Shown here: positions 11,703 through 23,904 of the stretch, piece after piece
Position numbering within the stretch: the stretch's first letter is position 1
Layout of the letters: each line of letters opens with the position of its first letter
Assembly (NCBI RefSeq): GCF_011075055.1
Contig: NC_058141.1
Coordinates: 682,001 to 746,000, forward strand
Direction: 5' to 3'
DNA: 64,000 bases
Source of the DNA: Mangifera indica
Taxonomy: Eukaryota; Streptophyta; Magnoliopsida; Sapindales; Anacardiaceae
Made by a program: the position numbers and the translations under genes
The notes under the pieces: generated by a model
Seen by the model: only the letters and a program-made list of their open reading frames with translations
Told to the model about the DNA's origin: nothing
The model's database searches: none

Positions 11703-12523
11703 GGGAAAAGGACTATATCCCACCGATCTAAAACCCATATATACGGGAGATGAAAACCCAAACTCCTATTCATAATCAAATTTCTATTAATTTTTTCTGT
11801 TAAATAGAATTGTAAAATAGTTATTTTATTTTTTATATTAAAAGTTATAAAGTTTATTATTTTCGCTCCCCTAATGTTTTAGAAACTAATATTTCACTTT
11901 TATCTAAAGTTTTTAAACTTTAAAAAGTAATATTTTCACCCCCAAACCTAGGATTTCCATATTTTTCAAAACTTAGTTGCTCCCCATAACTTTCAAAACA
12001 GTAGTTTTACCCTCGCTTTTCAACTTCATCTTTCAATGTCGTCTCCGACCTCCTTCTTCTCTTGGTGCGACGGTTGTAGTGCAACGAAAAGATCTCCATC
12101 TCCTCGTCGCACAACTCAGATGACAAAGGATGACGCTTCATTGTCCTTCGTCACTTGTCGCATCATCCTTCGTTTATTTTTCTAGAACTGGACGACGAAG
12201 GTTCATCCTTTGTAGCTGGAGAAGGGAGATCGATGGAAAGCGTCAGTCATCGATGGTGGTCAGAGAAGGAAGCAAACCCTAGGGGTGAAATCTAAACTTT
12301 TCAAACTTAGAGGATGGGTTGAAATATTAGTCTTTAAAACCTGGGGGCAAATGATAAAATTTTGAAATTTTAAAGTTTATAGATAAAATGACAATTTTAC
12401 TCTTGTCTCTAACTAAAAATTTGGACGGTAGTTTGGTCATGGGTAGGAGTTTGAGTTATTCATCTCCCGTGAGTGTGACTTTGAAATTAGGCTAAAATTT
12501 GGGCAGGAAATAGTCTTTTTCCC
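11703..12523. mobile_element. Non-autonomous MULE with GC-rich interior, 9-bp TSD TTTTTGTAT
   Basis: An 821-bp element flanked by perfect 9-bp repeats TTTTTGTAT at 11694-11702 and 12524-12532. Left end GGGAAAAGGACTATATCCCA; complement of the right end GGGAAAAAGACTATTTCCTG. Inverted similarity continues inward (CGGGAGATGAA..CAAACTCCTA). The centre (about 12030-12280) is a GC-richer, gene-like island with CTCCGACCTCCTTCTTCTC, inside AT-rich arms. No transposase is present. The 9-bp duplication is diagnostic of the Mutator superfamily. Confidence 0.85.
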
Positions 12524-12532
12524 TTTTTGTAT

Positions 12533-14197
12533 TTCTTGGCTCTATTAAAGTTCACACAGGCATTATTGCATACACAAACGTTAAGGAATTAGAAGTGAAT
12601 TCAGAGGTGGCAAAGAGTCCAAGGCCAACCCACACAAAGCACGACCAGCACATTATGGGTCGAGCCAAGACCCGCAAATAAGGAGCGTTGTGACACAATT
12701 TGTTTTTTTAACAAAATTAGTAATTTTAATCATTTTCATACAAATTAAAAAATTAAAAAAATTTTGACAGATTAGCTCATCGAAAAGCTCATGAAGGCAT
12801 ACCCCACAATACTTGGGTCATACCTCAAGGCTTAGTGTTGAGGTAGGTTAGCATGACTCCTTAGCACATGCCTTTTGGTAGAACTTGGCCAGACACGACC
12901 CCTGGCATGACGAACTATGCCAAATTAGCCACAACTGGACCCTTTGATGACTTTGGGTGGATTTGATATGAGTCAAACTGAGTTAGAGAATTATTCGAGT
13001 TTAGATCGAAGTCATAATATCTAACTTGAATTTGAATTTATTCAAGCTAGTATATAATGTAATTGGAATACCATTAGCAAAGTAAACAATGTCATTGATA
13101 AAGTGAACAATATCAATGGTAAGATAAATAGTATTACCAAATGGACAAACAAATCAATCTAAACTAAACTACCAGGCTAGAGCTCCAACTCGAGATTGGT
13201 TATTTCAAATCGAATGATGAATTCGGTCAAGTTAGCTCAATTAGATCTACAACTACAAACATTTCTAACTAATAATACAAATTATCATATCATTTTATAA
13301 TTAGATAATTTTTAAATGAGAAAAAAAGTAAATAATTACATTACTCAATCTCAAATAAAGGAATTAGTAAAAAATGTTTGTATATTTACTTTTATTCAAT
13401 GAAACGAGTTGTTATTCTTGAAATATTATGTGACGAATCTATGGTCCAATCTCATACTTCTTGATTTACCTAATCTCATACTTGTCACTTTATATAGATA
13501 AATTAGTAATAAATGTTTGTACATATACCCCTTATTGGTCATAATTTTTCTGTTATAGCGTGATGGTTTCCCTTGATACATATAATGACAATTAGGTTAT
13601 TGTTTTAACTTTTTGGGAGTTCTTGTTTCCAAGAGGTGTTAGAATAAACAATTATGACAATGAGTCATTGTGACAATCCATTTGGGGTTTCATTGTTTGG
13701 CTAGTAGGTAGGGGCTCCATTTTGTGGTGGGGTTCAAGAGGCAATACCCTCTTTGTACAATTAACAGTTAGGGTGTTACTCACCAGACGCTAATAGTAGC
13801 TTAGGTTTATTCAATGAAGAATTGTTTTAGCATTTCTTTAAAGAATAAATATTCTAATAGAGTTTGGTTTAGTAATAAGAATTCTAATAAATTTTGGTTT
13901 AAGGATGATAATTGTCACGAGGGTGTTTCCTTAACACGCCAATGGCACTAAAACAACACCCATGATACAACCAAGCTCCCTTGAACTTGGTTCAATAATA
14001 TTTCAACTCCACTTTAAGGTTTCACAATTAAAAGTGAGGAAAAACACTATAGTGTGCTACAGTGATTTATGCGTAACCGTGTCTTAGCAAATATCAAATA
14101 AATAAAAAAAAACACAAAGAATTACGGGTAACCCTAACCTTTATTGATAAACTCAAAATCATTACTAACCACTCACTTGTACAAACTCACTCTTACA
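12533..14197. other. Intergenic, old repeats, no gene
   Basis: No coding region is seen. Around 12955-13260 there are scattered GAGTT, TTCAAGCTAG and AGCTCCAACTCGAG words like the GAGCTC-rich hAT family, too decayed to delimit. Around 12610-12930 there is another low-complexity word pattern (GGCCAACCCACACAAAGCACG) typical of degenerate plant repeats. Confidence 0.4.
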
Positions 14198-14202
14198 AGT
14201 TG

Positions 14203-17200
14203 TGTAACACCCTCAGGTAAGCTCAAGGTCATTTCAGTCTTTTTCCTAGTTTTAAATTGGGTGATTTCTTTAAATTTTAGTAGTACATGCTCGTGTGTAG
14301 AGATATACATGACCTTGTATGGTCAGTAGAAAGTCAAACATCTTAATCAGATTATAATCATAGTGAAACAAGAAATTGCCCTAGTTGTGCAACTAGATAC
14401 ACGATCGTGTATAATCCATACACGGTCATGTATTGCTTCCAGAAATTAAAATAAAAACGTGATAACCCTAACTCTATCGCATTATCTTTTCCAACTACAT
14501 AGGTAGAGAGTATTTTCGTTGCCTATGTAGTTGTCAATGATAATCGGAATTACCGTAGTTGTGCAAGAAAGGCTTTATCATCGAAATTCAAGTAAGTGGA
14601 ACGACTTCCTTTGTTTGGTCATGTAAATCTTTGGGATTTTCTATTATATACATGATCTAGAGGTGTTTAGATATGGTAGTGATGATCTAGTTAATGAAAT
14701 TGATGTTATATGCGAATATGAGGAATTGTATGCATGTCTAATCTCTTGATTATGTGAATGTTATATGTTTTGGCTTGATTGATGCTTTAGAGTCATGTAT
14801 GTGTATTTTGATTAGATAAATTGCATGAATATCATGCTTAGGGTGTGTAGAGACTTTTGTGTATGCCTTAAAAGAAGTAAGCTTATTGGATTTATGATAA
14901 AAAAAAGCATAAAAACCCTAAGGTACAATTTTCAAATCATGACACATGACCGTGTATGGTCCCGTACACACTTGTGTCATTCCAAAAAAAATTGAAAGTT
15001 TGAAGATCCCACACTCGTTCTAAGTAAAGAAATTCATAGTCGTATAGTATGGGATACACGCCCATGTATGGTTTTTCAAAAGTGGACGACGTGCACCAAA
15101 AGACATGTAGCTCGTACATGTGGATCCAAGTACACGTGAGTGTGAATAGGTTAACTCCCTGTGTGCATCTGCTCTAAACACAATCGTGTGTTAAATGTCA
15201 CACACTTGTGTATATGGTTCCAGAGGTATATGGGCGTAGGTTGAGAAGCACACAACCATGTACCTCTAGACAAAGTCAAAAGATGATTATACCCTAGACT
15301 ATGTGCATAAGAAGGGAGAGTTATATAAGAAGAATAATAAGCTAATAAAGGATAAAGAATTTAAGAAAAACATAGATAAGGTGCTCGACTATGTGGACGA
15401 TGGCACAAACTCAAATTGAGTCAAATTCGAATCGAAGAGTTAATAACCTTAAGGCTAGTGTCACACAATTAGATAGTCACCAGTTATATGTGTAAGTGAC
15501 GATATTTGTGAGAGTAATAGGGTTAGATACCAATTAGATGCATTATACACTTGGTGCCAATATGTATAGCCACTTAGTTCAGTTTAGGTATGCATGATAA
15601 GGATTTGACAATTGGATATTCTTTATGTGATCAGTGGGATGTATCACATATGTACCTGAGGTAAGGGTCATCTTCAGATGGTTAGTCAGCAGTTTCGATC
15701 AGCTTATATAGTAAAGGAATGAGCTATTATCAAAAATTTCTAGTGTGATCAGGGTGTCCTAGTTAGATAGCCTAATAGGTCGTTTGGCATGTGTGAGAGA
15801 CATCATAGTAGCTTTCACTAAGGCATCAGATATGCCAATTTTGGTTTAGGTCTTTGTAGTATTCGTGACTGATCTATGTCAGGGTACCAAGGTGTCATAG
15901 TGTGATAATAATTAGCTTACAAATGAAACACAAGTTTTACCGCTAGATAGTTTAATAGCAATAGATGTCAAAAGGTCTCCATATATTGAGTTTTACTCAC
16001 GCATTTCCTTTTTGTATGTTTTATAGATAGAGGTGAGTAGCGGGGCGAGTGGAGATTTAGCGGTCCAACAAGCAGCTTCACGAAGAGAGAGGCTTTTATT
16101 ATATAGTTATCAGTCTTATTTTGATGATAACAAACTAATATGTCCTTAAGTATATTGACTAATAACTTTATTTGAGTGTGAGTTTAGATTACAAGAATTT
16201 AACTAATGCACTTGAAAGAGTGTCAAAATGAAGATGAAAGACAAGATTCAAGTGAAAAATTTTTGAAGATTTGAAGAAAAACTCAAGTTTAGGTAGATAT
16301 ATGTATAATCTTGAAGCATTTGTTTTTATTAGAATATTTATTTATATGTGATAGCTCACTTAAAAATTTATTTTCATATCTTTCACATTTTGGGTTAAAA
16401 TATTGTTTTTCAAACTTATTGGGTTAAGTCAAATTTTTACCAAAGTTTATTAACTCATTTAAAATAATGAAGTTTTGTGAACTACATTTTCATATCTCAA
16501 AGTTGGTTTTGAAAGAATTTTCAAAATTGAGTTAAATTATCACTTTTCAAAGTTTTAGAGGTTAAATTGTAATTTTTAAAAATTAGGGGGTAAATTATAA
16601 TAAAATTTGGTTGACCGAATTTGACCAATCGAATTCTTCAATGGCAACTTTCAAATTATCTAGAAGCCATGCATTTTGACTTTCGAAAATTCGGTTGATC
16701 AAATTAAATCCGGTCGACTGAATTTTCTAACGGTTAGTGCCACGTAAACTCCATGGAAGTGTCACATCACATCCGATTGATCGAATTATATCTAGTCGAT
16801 CGAATTTTATGTTTTCTAGAAAATTAAAACGGCTAATTTTTGTGTACAACGATAACTTTCCTCGTTTTCCCCTATATAAACCTAATAAAATTCATTTGTA
16901 AAGGACTTTTGCCACTAAGAACTTTCATATATTTGAGAGCAAATTAATTTTAAGCTATTCGCTTGTAAATTATCTTCTCTATTCAAAACCCTTACTCATA
17001 TACTTTGTAATTTTATTTGCATTGGATTGGACTAAGCTTAAACTTTTATATACACTTTTCGAGAGAGATTATATTTCAAATCCATACTAAAATTCACACT
17101 ATAAAAGAGTAAGGTTCACTCTTGGAGAGATTATAAATTTTTTAATGAGAAAAATTGAGTTCTAGCATTTGTAAAGATTAATAGCACCTTGGAAGCTATT

Positions 17201-17754
17201 TTGTTGTGAAGAAAAACTTGGTTCAGTTTTTGTCAACTAATACTTAGTGTAATACTCCAAGGGAGATAACTTGGAGGAGTGGACATAGGCCAGGTTGTGC
17301 CGAATCACTATATATCGCGTTTTTTATTTTCTCTTCCCTTAAACTTATACTTTGTGTTATGTTTTTTTGATTGTATTGGTTATTTGAAATATTTTTGTCA
17401 TTCTCATAAATTGCATTAAAAATAGGCAACATTAATTGATTTGAACAAATTGGTTCAATTCTTTGATTTGGTAAAATTGTTTTAGATTGTCTAATTCACC
17501 CATTTTCTTAAGTCATTCGATCCTTCAATATTTTTCATCACTACTAGTACTATTTTACTGTTGTTATTATTACTGTCAATATTTTCAGACATTTGGGGTT
17601 TTATAAACATTGTTTAATAAAGCATTTTTATTGCATCACATTTTTACACGTTTTATAATTATGTTCATGCATTAAAGTTTTCAAATAATCTAATTGTGCA
17701 TGTCTCTTATGGTATATTCTCATCAGGGATATTTACCTAGAGAGGGGTGTTACA
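14203..17754 (+). mobile_element. Long solo LTR, gypsy-like, with nested copia-like LTR
   Basis: It begins TGTAACACCCTCAGG and ends GAGGGGTGTTACA, giving the inverted TGTAACACC/GGTGTTACA ends common in long plant Ty3/gypsy LTRs. It is flanked by AGTTG (14198-14202) and GGTTG (17755-17759), a 5-bp duplication with one mismatch. No gag or pol sequence is present. The length of about 3.55 kb is inflated by an inserted LTR fragment at about 16119-17527. The sequence contains repeated ACACGACCGTGTATGG-like palindromic words around 14390-15260. Confidence 0.6.
16119..17527 (+). repeat. Copia-like LTR fragment nested in the solo LTR
   Basis: Starts around TTGATGATAACAAAC and ends around TTCACCCATTTTCTTAAG. 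It has an LTR promoter-like CCCCTATATAAACC at about 16869-16882 and a downstream GTGGACATAGGCCAGG and GCCGAATCACTATA segment, which is a common motif of long copia (SIRE/Tnt1-like) LTRs. It also carries several short repeats of CGGTTGATCGAATT. The exact ends and a target duplication could not be fixed. Confidence 0.45.
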
Positions 17755-18264
17755 GGTTGCCCTCACATATTAATTCTCATACATATCATGTAGCTCATAT
17801 ATCTCATCTTTCTTCATTTACATGAATAAGCTTTCTATTTATATACAAAGGCCTACGCTTCGATAAGCTACAATCTAAAATTAAAAATCCAACCAATAAT
17901 TCCATGGTTAGCTCTACAAATCATTCTAGCCCCATTTTAGCTCAATTCCTTAAGTCACAGTATTCAATCCCATAATTAGTTCTGGTATGATTGTAGTCCA
18001 TTCCCTTGGTTTGCTACCATGATTTGCTTAGCCTTAATTGAGTCACAAATTAGATGACATAGTTGACTCATCTTTTTATGCTAATCCATCCTTCTAAGTG
18101 CCAACTTGAATTTTTTATGCAAGCCATGCAGCCAGGCTATTAAAACCCGATCTACCCTATTCTCACTTATCGCTGCTTGTTCTTTTGTTAATCCATCCGT
18201 TATGCCAACCGGCCTTGTTTTAGGTGCGTAATATCCCAATCTAGCACCCTAACATGCTCTGCTC

Positions 18265-20041
18265 CAAAGCATTCGCTTAAATAGGAAACAAAGAAGCACT
18301 TGGGAGATCAAGGAAGCTAGCTCTTATCCTTGGAATTGGAAGAAAATCATGAAGTCAAGGGAGTTCATGAAAAAAAGAATGAAGGTGATTATTGGTGATG
18401 GCAAATTTGCAATGCTTTGGAAGGATAATTGGCACCCTCTTGGACCACTAGTAGAGAAATATGAGAGTAGGATAACTCATGGTCTTGGCCTTGATTTAAA
18501 TTGCAAGGCGAACATGATTATTGAAGATAGCAATTGGCATTGGCCTTGGTTGAGGACAACAAAATATTCACATTACTTAAGGGAGGTGAAAGAGCTTTTA
18601 AACTTTCAACCCACGGGTAAGAAGGATAAGCTTTATTAGATTCCAAACAATAAGGGGAGATTCACAGTTAGTTTAGCTTGGGAAAAGTTGAGAGCTAGAG
18701 GCAAAGACGTCCAACGGAGTTGGTTGATTTGGCACAAAAACAACATTCCCAAGCACTCAATCATCTTATGGATGACGATAAAGTAAAAGCTCCCTACAAT
18801 GGATAAACTTGTAAAGTTTGGTATGGTCTCATTGGTTGCCTGCATTCTTTGCATGGATAGGATAGAAGATGTAAATCATTTGTTTTTTAACTGCCCATTT
18901 AGTTGTTTTGTTTGGAATAGTGTGCTTGCAAGAAGTGGTAAGAGCTATAGAAAAAGGCTTTGGAGAGAATTTATTGAGGAAAAAGTTACGGCTTGGAGGA
19001 AAAATAACCTCCAAAATCTCATGTCTAAATTATGTCTTGTAATTATTGTGTATGAAATATGGAGAGAAAGAAATAGACGCTGCTTCACTAATTCTTCCAA
19101 GCCGAAAGAAATGATCATCAGTAGAATCATAAGAGGTTGCAACCATAAGGGTGTTGAATTCCAAAGCATGAAGAAATCCAAGAAAAATAAGAAGATTGCC
19201 ATATGTTGGGGACTGTCAGAGTGCATTTTAAAAAAATCTTAAATGAAAATCCTGGAGCAGATTGCAGCTCTATTCCTTTAACCTGTGGGTTCTTTTGCAG
19301 GTTTTTATCTTCTGTGATCAGGCCAAGAGAGAAGAGTATAAAGCTAAGCTAGATGGGAAGAAGATTGTAATGATCAAGCTTGTGAAGAAAGGATTCATCT
19401 CCAGCGCAGTGAGGACAGTACTAATGTTCTTCAGACATGTCAAAAACGAGACAATACTCAAGCTTGGCATTTCGAAAAGCATAACAGCATGGTTTCGAAG
19501 CTTCTTTTGGTCAGCTATCTCCTCAACTTTTCTTGGATCAGATTGATCTGTGGTAGTGTGCGTTAAGGCCTTCTTGTGTTTTCAATTTAGTTTCCCAGTT
19601 TGTGTTCTACTGCCAGCCTTGATCTCAATTATCAAATCTGCAGAATTTTATTTTGCTTGTGCTTGCTATGGTTAAATTTACACTTGTATAGATTTATACT
19701 TGTATAGATGTAGATCTTTGCTTGTAAAGTTTCTTGGGGTTGTTAGTATAGCTACAAGACGGTGGTTTAGTTGCTGTAGTTTTCCTTTTGGTTGTTTTGT
19801 GAGCCTTTTCTCTTGTTTTCTATCTTGTTTTTAGTGGTTGGATAGATAGGGAGAGACAAGGCTATTCTTGACTTTTTCTTTAGTCTATTCTTTTGGGCTC
19901 TTTGCTACGAGTTGGGGGTCTGTCCCTAAAGTGCTTTGAGTTTGCTTGGTTCTTGTTCCAACTTGTCTTGAGTCGGCTTGTTTGCTCATAGGCCCTTGTG
20001 ACCCTTTTACTTTGTTTATAATACTTAGCAAAAAAAAAAAA
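18265..20041 (+). pseudogene. 5'-truncated LINE (RVT zinc-finger C-terminus plus poly(A))
   Basis: Decayed 3' end of a non-LTR retrotransposon. Two open stretches (18349-18639 and 18799-19242) encode the region after reverse transcriptase. The first has IGDGKFAMLWKDNWHPLGPL, which is typical of plant LINE proteins. The second has the zf-RVT zinc motif CILCMDRIEDVNHLFFNCPF and a YEIWRERNRRCF stretch. Stops between them show loss of function. A 3' UTR with many TTG/CTT words follows, and a 12-base poly(A) ends the copy at 20041, the hallmark of target-primed insertion. Reverse transcriptase and endonuclease are absent because of 5' truncation. Confidence 0.8.
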
Positions 20042-23000
20042 GTTTATGGGAAGAATTTTATTTGAAAGAGTCTTGAACAACCGTTAAACCCTGAAAAATA
20101 TCCTGAAAATCATCAAACTCTGATGTTAAAGTGCCCATTTGGAGCCGAGAATTTGGATGAGTGACACCAGAATCAATAAAACATTCATTGTTCCTTTCGT
20201 TCTGGATGGTTGCCCCAGTTCAGACCTACCTCTAGAACTAGCCCCAAATTTCAAAAATGGATTATGTTGGTGGCTCATGCTAATGGTGACAGAATAACAA
20301 AGGAGAGCAAGAAGAGAGACTATATTTCTAAAGGAATTTAGATCATTATATGGCTTTTACAAATGTACCTCAAATAGTATTAGAGATAGAAAATATGCAC
20401 TATTTATCTTGGTTCAACTAAACCGGATTACGTGTAGCACTTTATAATGAATGTAGTTGCTAGTAAATATTTATATTACTCATTCAAAATAATAATGTGT
20501 TTGTATAGTAGAATTCTTTTTCCCATAAGAAATTCTATTAAAATTCTTATTTCTAAGTTGAGATGACAACGGGACAAGCCACGGTGTTGAATACTCTAAT
20601 TGACATCTTTGTCCCCTAGAGAAAACCTTTCCCAGCTCTCACCTCTTCCAAGAAATTTTTTTTCTCTATTTCTATACAGTAAAAATATTGGAATATGTAT
20701 TAGGTATCGAGACATATTCATAACTTAAAAAGATAATTTAGTATTTAAGGTTTTAAAATATATGTAGAAAAAGAGGTGGACAGAGGTCGATACTCTATCT
20801 ATGTTTACGTTTCTCTATAATGATAAAGATTTTAATTATCTTTATTTTTATTCTTATTTCAATCAAAGAATTTTTTCTACATTCAAAAAGGGACGAGAGA
20901 ATGATCCAATATAGAGGGTCAGATTATTATCCTTATCTTCAAGAAAAATCTTATTAAGATTCTTATTCATAGAAGATTTCTTAAAACATTTTTTCGCAAG
21001 TTAAGCACGGATCATTTACCAATTCTAAAGCACGCCTAATCTACAAAATGATCGTCCATTTGAGTCAAGCTAGTGGCAACTAACCGGAAATGTTTTTTTC
21101 AGTAGTTGTAAAAGTTCGGATTCTAGTAGGAGTTTTGGATGGTCATCTATCAGAGCAATTCAAAGTGTCCCGGTTTTTTGGTATTTGGAATCTCATGAGA
21201 CCCTCTCCTTTTTTGGGAAAATAATCTCTTCTTTTGCGAATCCTTCCAGCCACGTATGCTTCTTGTTGGATGCTCATCAATCCACGTGGGCAATAAATTC
21301 AGGGCTCATCTTCATCCACGTATGCTTGTAATACCAATATCATATGCATCCAGTTTTAAATTCTTAATTATGTATTAAATCATGTGTTATCATATAATTA
21401 TATTTTAATTTATTTTTAATTTAAAATTATTTGATTATATGATAATACATTATATGGATATTCAATTATAGACTTAAAATTACATATACATAGTTTTATT
21501 GTTAAATTAAGAGTAAAATTATTTGAACTAACATTGACTACTAATTTGTGCATTAACTATGATTTGTCATTATATAATTAGGTATTATTTTATCTATTAT
21601 TTTAAACTATTTAATTATATAATAAAACATTATCATTAATACTCAAATTATTATTTCTTATTAAAATTTTTTGTTTAAATTTATAAGGCAGTGTTTATTT
21701 GCAAAACTAATAGAAATTGTTTAAAGAAATTAAGTTCAATCCAAACCCAAAAGAAAAACAATAATACTTTACCAACAATCGATTGCATATAAAAAGGTAT
21801 AAACAAATTGGCATACTATCAAGTGAAGGACAAAAAGTATCAATTTAATCACCTTTCTTTCAAAACAAAACAAACAATCGTAATTATGTTTATTTAGTAT
21901 CTTTAAAAAAAAAAACTAAAAATTCAATTCCTTTTATAAAAAAATCTGAGAGTTTGATCCTTTCAAAATTTGAGAGTTCAGTTCCTTTCAATACATGCAA
22001 TATCCACGACTTGCAAACCATCCAAGAAGGTCAGATTTGTTGGACTCAATTTGGATTAATCTCTCTTGGAGCCATTTGGATAAGTTTTTTAGAATTTGGG
22101 ATGTGTTATTAAACTCAAATTATGCAACATCTACTCTAATAACCCGTCATAAGATATTGTCCATTTTAAATACACAATTCATTTTGCCTTTGGGATTTAT
22201 TATGCAAGCCAAAATATGTCTTGATAATTTAAGAGTTCACGAGCTATTTAATAAATCCTCTTTGCATCTAATATACGTTTTGTCAATATGAGATTTATAT
22301 AAGGTATTACATTCACCTCTTTTGTTTGGAATTGAGGTCAATATTGAGATTCGTTCCATTATCGTTCAAGAGAACACATAAAATATCTTTTATACCATCT
22401 ATGACATCCAATTCAATAACTCTACCCATCTTCAAGATATTATCAACTTTGGAGAAACAAACCATCACAATTTTTCTATTCGATATTACAATCCAAAATA
22501 CATCTTGACAGCGTAAAAATTCACAATTATTTAACTAATCTTTTTATATTATTTTAAAGCGATGTGAAAACTTATACATAACAAATATCTCTCTCATATT
22601 TTGTCAGTAGAGGATTTAGCAATGAGTGTTACAATTTTTCTTTCTTCAGAAAATATGAACTGCACATTCCTGAGATTATTCTATATATCTTTTCATGGGA
22701 AAAGCAATTTTCCTGAGGTAACGGTTCATATTTGTGAAGCGTTAAATTATGATTGGTGCCCAAATACAAACGCCTTTAGATGATGATGATGAAGAAAAAA
22801 AGAGTATTGGAGGCGCTGTGGTGTTTCTCATGTAGGTATTTCCGGTGACTCCTTGTATCGTTTCAGCGGCTGTTTTCTCTTGTGCGGGAGGTGGTTCACT
22901 TTCAAGGATAAAGATTCTGCTAGAAATGCTGATGCTGCTTATGGCTCCAATTGTGCCGCCGGCTGCGTGGATAAAGATCTCACCTTGCCAAGATGATGAC

Positions 23001-23904
23001 TTACTTTGCTCTGGTCAGGGTCGACTCGTCGTCAATAAGAGTAGATCAAAAGATTTAGTGCGGAGAAGTTGTAGGGTCATGTCAGATTGTTGGTTACAGG
23101 TACAGTACGGTTACCAGTGTTAGAAAATGGCGCATATTGTCAAAATCAAACCACCATAAAACATAGAAAAGAGATGAGAGCTAGCTTGGGACCGAACTTC
23201 CCCTGCTTAATTAGTGAACATTACATCAAAGTAAAAGAGAAAAGAATCATCTGAGTCCCAAAGGAGAAGAAGAATCGTTCATATCTACCAGAATCATTAT
23301 AAAGAAGAAGAATAAATAATTATTAACGAGACAAACTCTAATACAACAACATTAATCAGATATAAGGGTTCAAATTAGGTGAAGTTCACATTAAAATTTT
23401 TTCAACTCGAACTCAATTTGTTCAAGCTGAAAAGCAATCCAAGCCCAAGCCAACTTGAATCAGATTTGTGAGTTTCTTGAAAAGAATGGAAATTTTCACA
23501 TTTGCTCAGACTCACCAAAGTTTACCTATAAAAGCAGCGACTTCTTCACATCTGAGACTATCCAAACACAATAAAACCCAAAAGAGAAATGGCAAGAAAG
23601 AATACTCTATTTTAAGAAGTGGATTGATAATAAAGATCAACATTTAGTTTATATCCAAAAAAAAAAAATCATTCTTATTATTTTGTTCAAATTTTCAAAA
23701 GAGTACTAATAATAAAGACCTCTAATTCTCAATTTAATTGATTTTGGACTAAAAAAAAAACCTTTTTCTTTGAAGATTTCGTATAGATAAGTCCTCTAAT
23801 ACAAGGAAAAACTGCAGAGTGTAATTTCTTCTCCAACGACAGCTATTCTCACAGGCATTGTTTTTGCACGACACTGGTTTGAAAAACAATTGTTACAGAA
23901 GAAA
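20042..23904. other. Intergenic, no gene; AT-rich with MITE remnants
   Basis: No supportable coding region. Two AT-rich MITE copies lie at about 21350-21655 (separate entry). A faint GAGCTC-family remnant is near 23360-23470. Open frames at 21995-22291 and 22845-23123 lack recognisable domains or partner exons. Confidence 0.4.
21350..21655. repeat. Two adjacent AT-rich MITE copies
   Basis: Both blocks contain the family core (ATTATATAATTAGGTATTATT and AATTATATGATAACACATTA-like words) in inverted arrangement. They belong to the family at 8098, 34980-35505, 37712 and 39710. The ends are not sharp. Confidence 0.45.

Noticed and set aside
19262..19546. 94-codon frame following the LINE protein remnant
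   Set aside because: It lies between the LINE coding remnant and its poly(A), so it is read as the element's 3' part and not as a separate gene.
21995..22291. 98-codon plus-strand frame MQYPRLANHPRR..
   Set aside because: No recognisable domain, no partner exons, and typical codon noise of AT-rich intergenic DNA.
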